From: an uncultured Pseudomonadota bacterium
GTDB taxonomy: Bacteria > Pseudomonadota > Alphaproteobacteria > RF32 > CAG-239
Reading direction: 5' to 3'
Length of the DNA: 64,000 nucleotides
Assembly: GCA_902799835.1 (NCBI GenBank)
Contig: CADCCF010000003.1
Coordinates: forward strand, 1-64,000
The translations under genes were made by a program, and so were the position numbers. The notes beneath the pieces were generated by a model, which made no database searches, was not told where the DNA came from, and was given only the letters and a program-made list of their open reading frames with translations. Positions 16,503 through 31,439 of the stretch are shown here, in pieces. The stretch's first letter is position 1. Each line of letters begins with the position of its first letter.

Positions 16503-17185
16503 TTATAACCTATTGCTACAAAATAGGTTTCCGGTGATTCCTTGCGGCTTGCCGATGGTTTGCAATGTGCTACTTTTTCAAAATTGCGCTTGGCATCAGC
16601 CAACAATTCTCCCTCGGCACCGCCCTGAAAAACTTTAGCTATAAAAATGCCGCCTTTTTTTAAAACTTGCTTGGCAAAATCATAAGCCGCTTCCACCAAA
16701 GCAATCGTGCGCAAATGGTCAGTTTGTTGATGTCCGATGGTGTTGGCTGCCATATCACTCATCACCACATCAGCCTCACCATCCAACAAAGCTTTCAACT
16801 TATCAGCCGCATCATCGGAGGTAAAATCCTGACATATCAGCTGTGCTCCTTCAATCGGTGCAGTTTCCAAAATATCAATACCGATAACCTTGCCCTGCCC
16901 CTTGTTGCGCATAACTGCAATCTGCGTCCAACCACCCGGAGCACACCCCAAATCGACGATATTTTTACCCTTGCCTAAAAAATGATATTTTTCATCCAGT
17001 TGTATCAACTTAAATGCTGCTCTTGAGCGATAACCCAATCTTTGTGCCTCGCTGACATAAGGATCATTCAACTGACGCAACAACCATTGATTTGAAGATT
17101 TTTTCTTGTATTTCGCCGTCTTTACCTTTACTGCTAAGGTGTGACGACCTTCAACCAATTTCGCTGATTTAGTCGCTTTAACCAT
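16484..17185 (-). CDS. rlmE: 23S rRNA 2'-O-ribose methyltransferase RlmE (FtsJ/RrmJ)
   Basis: Methylates the 2'-O of U2552 in 23S rRNA, a late 50S assembly step. About 233 residues with a basic N-terminal extension. The K-D-K-E tetrad is visible: Lys in SRAAFKL, Asp in VVMSDMAAN, Lys in FIAKVFQGG and Glu in SPETYFVA; the SAM motif is VDLGCAPGGWTQ. The ATG at 17185 overlaps the end of the upstream ppx gene; a TTG 18 bases earlier is possible. Its last residues (KKSSHN) and stop are encoded by palindrome E4. ppx-rlmE pairing is common in Alphaproteobacteria. Confidence 0.95.
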   Translation of the reverse strand: MVKATKSAKLVEGRHTLAVKVKTAKYKKKSSNQWLLRQLNDPYVSEAQRLGYRSRAAFKLIQLDEKYHFLGKGKNIVDLGCAPGGWTQIAVMRNKGQGKVIGIDILETAPIEGAQLICQDFTSDDAADKLKALLDGEADVVMSDMAANTIGHQQTDHLRTIALVEAAYDFAKQVLKKGGIFIAKVFQGGAEGELLADAKRNFEKVAHCKPSASRKESPETYFVAIGYKKSSHN

Positions 17186-18131
17186 GTTTTTTATCTCTCT
17201 CAATCAAATTCGCAATTATTGCATCTTTGGCACTTTTCAACGAAGCTGTGATATTATCGGCATCAAGTTTTTGAGCAATTCGTTCAAAAATTTCCACCGC
17301 TGCCATGAATATCGGAGCTCTGGTTTCACCAATACAAGGATTATTTGCCATTTCCGCAACCGACTTACCGCAAAGTTCGTTTATAACACTGTTCATCGCC
17401 TTTTGCGTTATGATATGCCCATCCTCATCCTCGCGCACATATTTTGTCTTTTTTTCAATCATTGCTACCAATCGTAAAGCTGTTGATGAGGTTGCCACAA
17501 AACTTATATCATCTGCTTTCGGCATAACGAGCCCGTCAAAAAAATTATCCAAATACTCATCAACTTTGGCCTGCAAATTTTGTGCTTTTACGGCATCATA
17601 TTCTTGCAGGCCGAATTCCTCTGCCCCATTGCGAGCACCATAAGGAATTGACACCGTTTTAATTAACTCCGGTTTTGCTTTGTTATAAGCTAAAGTAACC
17701 TCTGTTGAACCACCACCGATATCCCAAATAATCAAATACGGCGTTTTACCTCTGACATGCTCAGATGCCCCTTGCAAATTAAGTTCGGCTTCTTCCTGAC
17801 TATCAATTATTTCCAGCCTGATTCCGCTCACCTTTTTAATCTCATCAATAAAATCTCGACCATTTTTCGCTATGCGGCAAGCTGCGGTGGTTATTGCGCG
17901 TAGATTTTTCTCCTCAACCCCAAAATCATCCAAAGATTTTTTAATTTTTACAAAAGCATCTTTCGCCCGAGCTATGGCTTCCGGCGTTATACACCCTTTG
18001 GCTTGGCGCATTCCTTCCGCCAAACGCGTGGAATAATTCTCAGCCCACAAAGTCTTTCCGCATTCATTGCAAATCAGCAAACGACACGAATTAGAACCCA
18101 AATCTATGGCTGCGTAGTTTCTATTTGTCAT
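17178..18131 (-). CDS. Ppx/GppA-family phosphatase, second tandem copy
   Basis: Exopolyphosphatase / guanosine pentaphosphate phosphatase family, actin-like ATPase fold. About 317 residues from MTNRNYAAIDLGSNSCRLL; further motifs are AITTAACRIAKN, IEIIDSQEEAELN and LIIWDIGGGSTEVTLA. The chosen start overlaps the stop of the upstream paralogue, which gives tight coupling. Only the Ppx/GppA catalytic module is present; the C-terminal HD-like extension of E. coli Ppx is missing. Substrate (polyphosphate or pppGpp) cannot be told from sequence. Confidence 0.9.
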   Translation of the reverse strand: MTNRNYAAIDLGSNSCRLLICNECGKTLWAENYSTRLAEGMRQAKGCITPEAIARAKDAFVKIKKSLDDFGVEEKNLRAITTAACRIAKNGRDFIDEIKKVSGIRLEIIDSQEEAELNLQGASEHVRGKTPYLIIWDIGGGSTEVTLAYNKAKPELIKTVSIPYGARNGAEEFGLQEYDAVKAQNLQAKVDEYLDNFFDGLVMPKADDISFVATSSTALRLVAMIEKKTKYVREDEDGHIITQKAMNSVINELCGKSVAEMANNPCIGETRAPIFMAAVEIFERIAQKLDADNITASLKSAKDAIIANLIERDKKHG

Positions 18132-19254
18132 TTTTTTTCTCGCGAAAATTGGCTTTTTTACCATTACCAAATCGTTTGCGATTTTGCCAATAAGGTTTTT
18201 TCGGATACCAACGACGCACTTTTTTGATACTATTGTCCGAATGCATCAAATCCAATAATATCCCCTCACGAATTCCTCTATCAGCAATGGTTAATTCTGA
18301 CATATTCCAAAATGTCATTAGCCCTTCAATAATAGCACAACCTGCCACTGTCAAATCAGCTTTTTGAGCACCGATACAAGCGTGTTTTTTTCGTCCCTCA
18401 TCCCCCATACGCTTAATTTTATTGATTGTCCGCATCAAATCATTATAACTCATAGTCAAACCATCAACTACCGAACGATTATAATGCGTAAGGTTCAAAT
18501 GCACAGCCCCCAAAACCGTAACTGTTCCCGATGTTCCCAAGACCTGAATTTCTTGGCGGGCAATTGCTTCAGCAATATGATATTTGCTTTCAAAATCACT
18601 CAAAATTTTATGAGTACGTTCCACAATCGTATCATAAGCTAATTCCGTCATTTCGTGATTTGGAAAAGCTTCCGATACCGTAACCACTCCGTAGGGTAAA
18701 GATACATATCCTTCAATAATTGCTTTGCCGGAAGACGTCATTCTGGCGAGTGATACTTCTGTCGATCCTCCCCCGATGTCAAAAACTAATGCCCTTTTTA
18801 TATGGCGATTTAACAAGGGAATACAACCAACCACCGCCAAGCGTGCTTCTTCCTGACTGGATATAATCTCAATATTCAATCCGGTTTCTTTTTTGACCAA
18901 GTCAATAAAATATTTGCAATTACTGGCTCGACGACAAGCAGCAGTGGCAACATAACGCGCAGCTTTAATCGGAGCATATTCTTCCAAAACTCCGGCGCAA
19001 ACTCTCAAGGCATTAATCGTCCGTCTGATTGCCGTATGCGACAATTCATTACTGTTTATTATCCCCTCACCCAAACGAGTTATTTTCGAAAAAGTTTCGA
19101 CAACGTGAAACGAAGACGGTGTTGGTGATGCAATCACCAACCGACAAGAATTAGTACCTAAATCTATGGCGGCATAATTTTCGCGTTTTACTGTTTTGGT
19201 AAATTTATCAACTCCGCTTTTCTCCGCCAGTCTGCTTTGTTGCCAGTCAACCAT
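18121..19254 (-). CDS. Ppx/GppA-family phosphatase, first tandem copy
   Basis: 377 residues with the family motifs AAIDLGTNSCRLVIA, YVATAACRRASN, IEIISSQEEARLAV and LVFDIGGGSTEVSLA. It is longer than the second copy, with an N-terminal tail of about 28 residues and a basic C-terminal extension rich in Lys/Arg (RRWYPKKPYWQNRKRFGNGK). It heads a ppx-ppx-rlmE operon. The two paralogues are clearly diverged, so this is an old duplication; one may act on polyphosphate and the other on (p)ppGpp, which is speculation. Confidence 0.92.
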   Translation of the reverse strand: MVDWQQSRLAEKSGVDKFTKTVKRENYAAIDLGTNSCRLVIASPTPSSFHVVETFSKITRLGEGIINSNELSHTAIRRTINALRVCAGVLEEYAPIKAARYVATAACRRASNCKYFIDLVKKETGLNIEIISSQEEARLAVVGCIPLLNRHIKRALVFDIGGGSTEVSLARMTSSGKAIIEGYVSLPYGVVTVSEAFPNHEMTELAYDTIVERTHKILSDFESKYHIAEAIARQEIQVLGTSGTVTVLGAVHLNLTHYNRSVVDGLTMSYNDLMRTINKIKRMGDEGRKKHACIGAQKADLTVAGCAIIEGLMTFWNMSELTIADRGIREGILLDLMHSDNSIKKVRRWYPKKPYWQNRKRFGNGKKANFREKKNDK

Positions 19255-19276
19255 AACTTTTTATATCTTTTGTAAA

Positions 19277-19314
19277 AAAATAAACTTGGATTTAATATAG
19301 CCCAAGTTTATTTT
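19277..19314 (-). terminator. Intrinsic terminator after ccrM
   Basis: AAAATAAACTTGG (19277-19289) pairs with CCAAGTTTATTTT (19302-19314); in minus sense the stem is followed by more T residues. Confidence 0.75.
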
Positions 19315-19337
19315 CAGCACAATAACTTTTTTGCAAT

Positions 19338-20450
<1,113 letters not shown>

Positions 20451-20486
20451 TTAAAATACCAGTAATGGCATTATGACAAACAGATG

Positions 20487-20503
20487 GTTATAAATTTATT
20501 AAC
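20487..20503. promoter_or_regulatory. CtrA-box-like site upstream of ccrM
   Basis: In minus sense the site reads TTAA, 7 bases, ATAAC, one mismatch from the CtrA consensus TTAA-N7-TTAAC, about 80 bases before ccrM. CtrA drives ccrM in Caulobacter. The site is also nearly palindromic and AT-rich, so a chance match is possible. Confidence 0.35.
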
Positions 20504-20545
20504 AGAAGAGTTTTTTTTGAAAAATAACACAAAAACAAACAGTTA

Positions 20546-21115
20546 TTATTTTAAGGTAGATTTTGCAATCACTTTTTTCATAAAAGCATAATACTGAAAA
20601 CGTTTATCAAAACACTTTTTATTCGTTGCCTTTTCGCATACATCAACTAATTTTCCGTCCTGATCGCGTCTAAATTTCATATTTACCATCTCACCATTCA
20701 AAACTTTGGGTAGCCACAACCTGTCATTATCTCGCATATTTTCAAAAGGAATTTTATCTTTATCAAACCATTGAAGCTCTACTTCGCCATCAGCAGCTTT
20801 CTCTTCACCCTTATATTTATTGCTATAAAAGACATAGACTTGACAATCATTTGTATCTGCACGCACTTTTTTAACATTTGCCGGCACAACATCAATTCTT
20901 CCGACAAATTTGGCTCCTGTTAAGGTTAAATTAGTTTCTTCTTTAACTTCTCGTACCAAAGCCGCGCGAATATCTTCACCCCAATTTAACTTTCCACCGG
21001 CAAAATTATAAAATCCTTTATTCATACCGCGCAAATTTTTCACCATCAGCAACTGATGAGTTTGCGGATTTTCAATCAAACATAATACACATGGTGTATG
21101 TTTATATTTAGGCAC
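20546..21115 (-). CDS. Nudix hydrolase
   Basis: Hydrolyses a nucleoside diphosphate linked to another group; 8-oxo-dGTP-type housecleaning is plausible but unproven. The Nudix box is at residues 41-63 (GKLNWGE...REVKEETNL), with Asn in place of the usual Gly near its end. 189 residues, single domain with a C-terminal extension. The GTG start at 21115 has AAGGAG at proper spacing; an ATG a few bases upstream is out of frame. Confidence 0.9.
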   Translation of the reverse strand: MPKYKHTPCVLCLIENPQTHQLLMVKNLRGMNKGFYNFAGGKLNWGEDIRAALVREVKEETNLTLTGAKFVGRIDVVPANVKKVRADTNDCQVYVFYSNKYKGEEKAADGEVELQWFDKDKIPFENMRDNDRLWLPKVLNGEMVNMKFRRDQDGKLVDVCEKATNKKCFDKRFQYYAFMKKVIAKSTLK

Positions 21116-21182
21116 GGCATATCTCCTTAATAACTCGCGTATTATACCACAATTTTATCGTTAAAACAACAAGTTTTTATAT

Positions 21183-21254
21183 GTACCGAAAGCTCGGATA
21201 TTGCGTCTAATACAAAGAAACTCACTTGGCGTAGTGCACAAAAGAAGTACATGA
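21183..21254 (-). repeat. Half-copy of palindromic element E5
   Basis: These 72 bases repeat 21277-21348 with two differences and a period of 94. The copy contains one arm plus the apex (GCGTAGTG...TACATGA) but not the closing arm, so it is a truncated element or duplication product. Confidence 0.95.
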
Positions 21255-21281
21255 ACCCAAATAATTTTACAGTATAGTACC

Positions 21282-21389
21282 GAAAGCTCGGATATTGCGT
21301 CTAATACGAAGAAACTCACTTGGCGTAGTGTACAAAAGAAGTACATGAGCCAAGTGAGTTTCAAGTAGTAGACCAATAGACGAGCTTTC
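21282..21389 (-). repeat. Palindromic 3'-end element E5 (after rpoC)
   Basis: GAAAGCTCG (21282-21290) pairs with CGAGCTTTC (21381-21389), GTCTA with TAGAC, and GAAACTCACTTGGC (21311-21324) perfectly with GCCAAGTGAGTTTC (21349-21362); TGTAC and GTACA close the apex. It begins two bases after the rpoC stop and likely forms the 3' end of the rpoBC mRNA. Confidence 0.9.
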
Positions 21390-21391
21390 AA

Positions 21392-25543
<4,152 letters not shown>

Positions 25544-28500
25544 TTAAATTTCTTCGTTCAACAGTTCAATATTCAAGCACAATGACTTGATTTCTTTAGT
25601 CAATACATTAAACGACTCAGGAATACCTGTCTCAAATGTATCTTCACCGCGAACAATTGCTTCATAAACTTTTGAACGACCATTCACATCATCGGACTTA
25701 ACTGTCAACATCTCTTGCAAGGTATAGGCTGCACCATAAGCTTGTAAAGCCCAAACTTCCATCTCACCGAAACGTTGACCACCGAATTGTGCCTTACCGC
25801 CCAAAGGTTGTTGTGTAACCAAACTGTAAGGACCAACTGAACGAGCGTGCATTTTTTCATCAACAATGTGGTGCAGTTTAATCATGTAAATGATACCAAC
25901 CGTAACTTTACGATCAAACTTCTCACCGGTTCTGCCATCATACAAATCAATTTGACCAGAAGTCGGCAAACCAGCCATTGTCAACATCTTATTAATATCA
26001 TCACCTGTGGCACCATCGAATACCGGAGTTGCCATCGGAATACCATTCTTCAAATTCGGAATCATCAAATCCAAATCTTCAGACGACATTTTTTCAATTT
26101 CACGCTTGTATTGTTTTTCGCCATATATATCTTTTAATTTGGCGCGCAAATCTTTTTCTGATTTTTCACCTTTTTTGACTTGCTCCCACAGCTCATTAAC
26201 TTGCTGTCCTAATTTTTGAGCAGCCCAACCAAGGTGAGTTTCCAAGATTTGCCCAACGTTCATACGTGAAGGAACACCCAACGGATTCAAAACGATATCA
26301 ACCGGTGTACCATCTTCCATATAAGGCATATCCTGCAACGGCAAAACGCGCGAAATAGTACCCTTGTTACCATGGCGTCCGGCAATTTTATCACCGGATT
26401 GAATTTTACGTTTGGTAGCAATAAATACTTTTACCATCTTCAAAACGCCTGGCAACAAATCATCACCGCGTTGAACCTTTTCAACTTTATCACTAAAGCG
26501 TTCTTGAACTTTCTCAACACGTTTGTCAAAGGCAGAAAGCAATTCTTCCATATTGGCCATAACTTTCTCGTCTTTAACAACAATCTTGCGCCATTGCGAT
26601 GAAGGTATACCGGCCAAATCTTTTTCAGCTATCTTGGTCTTTTTCGCCAAAGTGCCTTTAGGGGCATCAACAACTTCCTGACCAATCAACATCTGTTTCA
26701 ATCTGGCTTCAACGTTGCGACGAATAATTGCAATCTCATCATCACGATCTTTGGCTAATTGAGAAATTTCTTGTTGTTCAATCGACAAAGCACGTTCATC
26801 TTTTTCCAAGCCTCTACGAGAGAACACATGAACATCAACTACAACGCCCTCAATACCAGGCTGAACACGTAAAGAAGTATCACGAACATCCGAGGCTTTT
26901 TCACCAAAGATAGCACGCAATAATTTCTCTTCTGGGGTTACCGGAGATTCACCTTTAGGAGTTACTTTACCAACCAAGATATCACCGGCCTTAACTTCAG
27001 CACCGATATAAACGATACCGGCCTCATCCAAATTGCGCAAAGCATCTTCACCGACATTAGGAATATCACGAGTAATTTCCTCTTGACCCAACTTGGTATC
27101 ACGAGCCATAACCTCGAACTCTTCAATATGCAAAGATGTGAACACATCATCACGTGAAATACGTTCGGATAACAAAATCGCATCTTCGTAGTTCAATCCG
27201 TTCCAAGGCATAAAGGCAACCAAAACGTTCTTACCCAAAGCCAACTCACCCATATCAGTGCATTGACCATCGGCTAGGATGTCGCCTTCTTTAACCTCAT
27301 CACCGACATGAACCAACGGAACTTGGTTAATGCAAGTATTTTGGTTGGAACAACGGAACTTTGACAAACGATAGATTTCAACACCGGCATTGGCAGCATG
27401 CTCAGCTTTTGAGCGAACCACAATGCGGTTAGCATCAACCGAGTCAACAATACCATCAGCTTTGCACACAACCGTAGCACCGGAATCTTTAGCTACAACA
27501 GCTTCAACACCGGTACCAACCAACGGAGCCTCTGAACGCAACAAAGGCACACCTTGACGTTGCATGTTTGACCCCATCAAAGCACGGTTAGCATCGTCAT
27601 TTTCCAAAAAAGGAATCAAAGCTGTTGCAACAGAAACCAATTGTTTCGGCGAAACGTCGATATAATCAATCTCTTCCGGTTTGGCAAATTCAAATTCACC
27701 GGCACGACGACATGCCACCAACTCAGCTTCAAAATGACCATTATCTTTAACCTTAGCATTAGCTTCGGCAATCAGGCACTTACCTTCTTGATCAGCTGAC
27801 AAATATTCAACCTCGGAAGTAACCTTGCCTTTAACAACCTTACGATAAGGACATTCAATAAAGCCATATTTATTGATACGAGCATAAGTTGACAATGAGT
27901 TAATCAAACCGATGTTCGGTCCTTCAGGAGTTTCAATCGGGCAAATACGACCATAGTGTGTCGGATGCACATCGCGCACTTCAAATCCGGCACGATCTCT
28001 GGACAAACCGCCGGGACCTAAAGCTGACAAACGACGTTTGTGAGTAATTTCTGACAACGGGTTGTTTTGATCCATAAATTGTGACAATTGAGAAGATCCG
28101 AAGAACTCTCTGATAACCGAGGCGATCGGTTTGGCATTAACCAAATCTTGCGGCTTAACATTATTTAAGTTCTCTGATGACATTCTTTCACGAATAGCTC
28201 TTTCCATCCTCAGCAAGCCCATGCGGTATTGATTTTCCATCAACTCACCAACCGAACGAACTCTACGATTACCCAAGTGGTCAATATCATCAACTTCGCC
28301 CTTACCATCACGCAACTCAACCATATGCTTAACAATGCGTAAAATATCATCTTTACGCAAAGTGCCCAAGGTATCCGGAGCTTCATCAAAAGAAATGTCC
28401 ATAGCCGAATTGATTTTTACACGACCAACCGACGACAAATCATATCTGTCTTTGTCAAAGAACAAACCATATAACAAAGCATCTGCTGCTTCATATGTCG

Positions 28501-29719
28501 GAGGATCACCCGGACGCATAACACGATAAATATCGAGCAGCGCCTCCTCACGGCAAGAGTTCTTGTCAACAGCCATTGTATTGCGAATATATGGACCGAC
28601 ATTAACTCCGTCAATAAACAAAGTTGTAATCTCTTTAATCTTGTTTTCGGCAATCTTTTCCAATAATTCTTTGGTAATTTCATCGCCAACCTCGGCCAAC
28701 ATTTCACCGGTTTTGGCATTTACCAAATTAGCACCCAAAAACTTTCCGATAATTTTTTCATCAGCAATACGATAATACTTCAACCCGTTATCAGCCAATT
28801 TTTGAGCAAAACGAGCATTGAGCTTTTTACCGGCTTCCCAAACCGACTTACCGGTTTCGGCATTAACCAAATCAAAGTCAAATTTAACCCCTTTCATCTT
28901 CTCGGGCTCAAATTTAACCTTCCAACCTTTTTTATCGGCTTCATAAGTTTCGATGTCATAGAAATAATGCAGGATTTCTTCTTTATCCATACCTTTAATT
29001 TCTGAACGATCAAGATATTTGCCCTGCTTTTCTAATTTGGCCATCTTAGCGATGGTATCTTTTGAGTACAAGCAATATAACAATGAAGTTACCGGCAATT
29101 TACGACGACGGTCAATACGAACATAAACCAAATCTTTGGCATCAAACTCAAAATCCAACCACGAACCGCGATAAGGAATAATACGAGCGGCAAACAAATA
29201 TTTACCCGAAGAAATGGTCTTACCTTTATCATGATCAAAGAACACACCAGGTGATCTGTGCATTTGTGAAACAACTACACGTTCGGTACCATTGAATATA
29301 AATGTACCTTTTTCGGTCATAAGGGGAATATCACCCATATACACATCCTGCTCTTTGATGTCGTGGATTGACTTGGCACCGGTTGCCTCATCAACATCCC
29401 AAACTACCAAACGCAACGTTGCTTTAACCGGAGCAGCATAGGTCATATCACGTTTGATACATTCATCAACATCATATTTTGGAGTTTCTAACTCATACTT
29501 CACAAACTCCAACTCACCATTACCCGAAAAATCTCTGATAGGGAAAATTGATTTGAAAACTTCCTCTAATCCGAACTCACTGTTATCATGTCCGTCAGCG
29601 GAAATAAAATTATTATAAGAACCGGTCTGAACCTCAATCAAACTGGGCATATCAGCCACAGCATCGATTCTGCCGAAATTTCTTCTTACACGTCTTTTGC
29701 TCGTATAAGATTCCTTCAT
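25544..29719 (-). CDS. rpoB: DNA-directed RNA polymerase beta subunit
   Basis: About 1391 residues. Visible landmarks include the rifampicin-pocket region [31 protein letters not shown] (given in part), the [17 protein letters not shown] motif, and the C-terminal [18 protein letters not shown]. The pocket residues look like the sensitive type. Start 29719 ([11 protein letters not shown]) has AAGGAAA upstream; a GTG 33 bases earlier is less likely. rplJ-rplL, normally directly upstream, are absent; instead there is a leader region and a divergent unknown gene. Confidence 0.98.
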   Translation of the reverse strand: MKESYTSKRRVRRNFGRIDAVADMPSLIEVQTGSYNNFISADGHDNSEFGLEEVFKSIFPIRDFSGNGELEFVKYELETPKYDVDECIKRDMTYAAPVKATLRLVVWDVDEATGAKSIHDIKEQDVYMGDIPLMTEKGTFIFNGTERVVVSQMHRSPGVFFDHDKGKTISSGKYLFAARIIPYRGSWLDFEFDAKDLVYVRIDRRRKLPVTSLLYCLYSKDTIAKMAKLEKQGKYLDRSEIKGMDKEEILHYFYDIETYEADKKGWKVKFEPEKMKGVKFDFDLVNAETGKSVWEAGKKLNARFAQKLADNGLKYYRIADEKIIGKFLGANLVNAKTGEMLAEVGDEITKELLEKIAENKIKEITTLFIDGVNVGPYIRNTMAVDKNSCREEALLDIYRVMRPGDPPTYEAADALLYGLFFDKDRYDLSSVGRVKINSAMDISFDEAPDTLGTLRKDDILRIVKHMVELRDGKGEVDDIDHLGNRRVRSVGELMENQYRMGLLRMERAIRERMSSENLNNVKPQDLVNAKPIASVIREFFGSSQLSQFMDQNNPLSEITHKRRLSALGPGGLSRDRAGFEVRDVHPTHYGRICPIETPEGPNIGLINSLSTYARINKYGFIECPYRKVVKGKVTSEVEYLSADQEGKCLIAEANAKVKDNGHFEAELVACRRAGEFEFAKPEEIDYIDVSPKQLVSVATALIPFLENDDANRALMGSNMQRQGVPLLRSEAPLVGTGVEAVVAKDSGATVVCKADGIVDSVDANRIVVRSKAEHAANAGVEIYRLSKFRCSNQNTCINQVPLVHVGDEVKEGDILADGQCTDMGELALGKNVLVAFMPWNGLNYEDAILLSERISRDDVFTSLHIEEFEVMARDTKLGQEEITRDIPNVGEDALRNLDEAGIVYIGAEVKAGDILVGKVTPKGESPVTPEEKLLRAIFGEKASDVRDTSLRVQPGIEGVVVDVHVFSRRGLEKDERALSIEQQEISQLAKDRDDEIAIIRRNVEARLKQMLIGQEVVDAPKGTLAKKTKIAEKDLAGIPSSQWRKIVVKDEKVMANMEELLSAFDKRVEKVQERFSDKVEKVQRGDDLLPGVLKMVKVFIATKRKIQSGDKIAGRHGNKGTISRVLPLQDMPYMEDGTPVDIVLNPLGVPSRMNVGQILETHLGWAAQKLGQQVNELWEQVKKGEKSEKDLRAKLKDIYGEKQYKREIEKMSSEDLDLMIPNLKNGIPMATPVFDGATGDDINKMLTMAGLPTSGQIDLYDGRTGEKFDRKVTVGIIYMIKLHHIVDEKMHARSVGPYSLVTQQPLGGKAQFGGQRFGEMEVWALQAYGAAYTLQEMLTVKSDDVNGRSKVYEAIVRGEDTFETGIPESFNVLTKEIKSLCLNIELLNEEI

Positions 29720-29997
29720 TGTATTATTTTCCTTTTTAGCTAAAAATCCCACGCCAATACCATCAAATCAAACGATTTGAACCCCGCACGCGAGAGGTTA
29801 CAACATTTTAAAATATGTATAAAAAACGATTCTATTTTGCGATTCGCTTAAGTATTGCAATCATCCAACAATTTGATTTTGCTGAATTTTGCTCATGAAT
29901 AATAATGCATTATCTTATGTTTAAACACGCGGGATTCATATCACATTTTTTCTTAAAAGCAAGTTGTTTTTTTATTTAAATATCATATTGCATTCGC
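29720..29997 (-). promoter_or_regulatory. rpoB leader and probable promoter
   Basis: A minus-strand TTGCTT (29957-29962), 16-bp spacer, TATGAA (29935-29940) is a possible rpoBC promoter, giving a leader of some 200 bases. A hairpin TCAAATC/GATTTGA lies at 29763-29780, about 45 bases before the start. No ribosomal protein L10 binding structure was identified. Confidence 0.4.
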
Positions 29998-30026
29998 TTG
30001 ACAATTTATAGCAACCATTTTAGCAT
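29998..30026 (+). promoter_or_regulatory. Putative promoter for a leaderless P-loop gene
   Basis: TTGACA (29998-30003), 17-bp spacer, TAGCAT (30021-30026). The ATG at 30034 lies about where transcription would start. Confidence 0.5.
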
Positions 30027-30033
30027 ACAACGC

Positions 30034-30669
30034 ATGAAAATATACGATTTAATGCCATCAGTAAAAGATTTAATACCATATGATTATGAACATATCCGCT
30101 GTTACGAATATGAAGATTTAATCTGTTATTTTTTATCACATTGCTCTAAAGGCAAAACATTTGAGCAAATAAGCGGAGCTCCCGGATCCGGAAAAACCAC
30201 ATTTTGCCGAAAACTTTGTGGCGATAATTTTTTAAGTTTTGACAAGATTATGGAAGATTTATCCTCTTATCAAAATGATTTACAAAAACATGGTAGTAAA
30301 ATTGCTTTTCAAAATAATGAGATCACGGCTCGTATAATAGGCTATGAGATTTTATGCCGCGCCATTGAAGATAAATATTCCCTCACAATGGAACACAGTG
30401 GCGTTAACCCCGCTCATCTGGAATTATTTAGTAGTTTAAAAAAACTCAATTACAAAACAAAAATAGATTTTATACTATGCGATTTGGAAACATTAATTGA
30501 AAGAGTAAAAATTCGCGAAACAATAACCAAACGTTATACCAGTCAAACAATGATTGAACAAAGATATGCGCTCATCAATGAATACATTGAAAAATATAAA
30601 AAAATCGCTGATGAAGTTAATATTTATAACTCAGTGAATGGTCAAATAACTCTCATGAGTAATTACTAA
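30034..30669 (+). CDS. Zeta-toxin-like P-loop kinase family protein, 211 aa
   Basis: Walker A GAPGSGKTT at residues 48-56, followed by a mid-protein pattern typical of zeta-toxin-like and related small-molecule kinases: SFDKIMEDL, then an MEHSG segment in place of the usual D-T strand, LNYKTKIDFILCD, then R-rich helices (RVKIRETITKRY) that could be the lid. Substrate unknown. No epsilon-type antitoxin gene is adjacent, so a toxin role is not supported by context. The ATG at 30034 is preferred over TTG at 29998, which looks like a -35 box. AT-rich; ends one base from the convergent next gene. Confidence 0.75.
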   Translation: MKIYDLMPSVKDLIPYDYEHIRCYEYEDLICYFLSHCSKGKTFEQISGAPGSGKTTFCRKLCGDNFLSFDKIMEDLSSYQNDLQKHGSKIAFQNNEITARIIGYEILCRAIEDKYSLTMEHSGVNPAHLELFSSLKKLNYKTKIDFILCDLETLIERVKIRETITKRYTSQTMIEQRYALINEYIEKYKKIADEVNIYNSVNGQITLMSNY

Positions 30670-31323
30670 TCAAATAGCTATATATGACGATACTTTTTGC
30701 AGTATTGCAAACACCAACTCTTCAGCATCCAGGCTCTCCGCTTCTTTTGTTATTTTCACCACAAGTTCGAAAGGTGTTTCAACCTTTGCCAATGCTAAAA
30801 TTTTATATAACGAAGCATAAACCAACGCATCATGGACATTATTAGTTGTAACAGAAGATTTATAAGAATTGTGCGGTACATAGTGTATTGAATTTTTTAC
30901 ATAATCCTCTCTGATAGAAAATCCCAAATAATCCAAACACTTAAGCTCTTTATATATTATATCCGTAGATTCTTTTATCAAACGCAATGCATATTTAACA
31001 CCTATTGAAACTGCAACATAAGGTTTATAACTGGAAAATGCTTCATCATAGTTTTTACTTTTAACTACAAGACAGTCAATAGAATATTCATCTTCTAAGC
31101 AAGAAACTATAAAAAACGCCAAAGCTAAACTATTAGTATTAAAGCGTTTATCATCAGAAAAAACTATTAAATATCTTTCAGATTTATAATACTTAAAAAC
31201 ATCCCTGGCATATTGTACATACGCGCCAAAGGATTTTTTACACAAATCAGGAACATCCAACTGAGGATATTTCTGTCCTTGAAACAATTCATCTAAATGT
31301 TTATCAAAAGCAATTTCAATCAT
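30670..31323 (-). CDS. Hypothetical protein, 217 aa
   Basis: Not recognised. Soluble-looking with alternating strands and helices (RYLIVFSDDKRFNTNSLALAFFIVSCL, PYVAVSIGVKYALRLI) suggestive of an alpha/beta fold; no signal peptide or known motif. Its stop abuts the convergent P-loop gene and it diverges from the lipoprotein gene at 31440. AT-rich, like its neighbours, and without a clear ribosome binding site. Confidence 0.65.
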   Translation of the reverse strand: MIEIAFDKHLDELFQGQKYPQLDVPDLCKKSFGAYVQYARDVFKYYKSERYLIVFSDDKRFNTNSLALAFFIVSCLEDEYSIDCLVVKSKNYDEAFSSYKPYVAVSIGVKYALRLIKESTDIIYKELKCLDYLGFSIREDYVKNSIHYVPHNSYKSSVTTNNVHDALVYASLYKILALAKVETPFELVVKITKEAESLDAEELVFAILQKVSSYIAI

Positions 31324-31382
31324 GAGATGACACTACATTTTATTGTCCCAAAAGTCAAGTAGCACATTATAAAAAATGGCTA

Positions 31383-31411
31383 TTGACTAATAGACAAAAT
31401 CATGATATATT
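31383..31411 (+). promoter_or_regulatory. Putative promoter of the 31440 lipoprotein gene
   Basis: TTGACT (31383-31388), 17-bp spacer, TATATT (31406-31411). Confidence 0.6.
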
Positions 31412-31417
31412 TTGTCT
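31392..31417. promoter_or_regulatory. Inverted repeat overlapping the promoter, operator-like
   Basis: AGACAAAAT (31392-31400), 8 bases, ATTTTGTCT (31409-31417): perfect 9-bp arms covering the spacer and -10 box. This is the geometry of a dimeric repressor site. The repressor is unknown. Confidence 0.6.
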
Positions 31418-31439
31418 CAAAACCTAAAAATATTACATT

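Noticed and set aside
21183-21389. Insertion sequence ends
   Set aside because: The repeats bound no transposase frame; they fit the palindromic element family instead.
30034-31323. Toxin-antitoxin pair (zeta-like gene and its neighbour)
   Set aside because: The two genes are convergent, the neighbour is not antitoxin-like, and the kinase family has non-toxin members.
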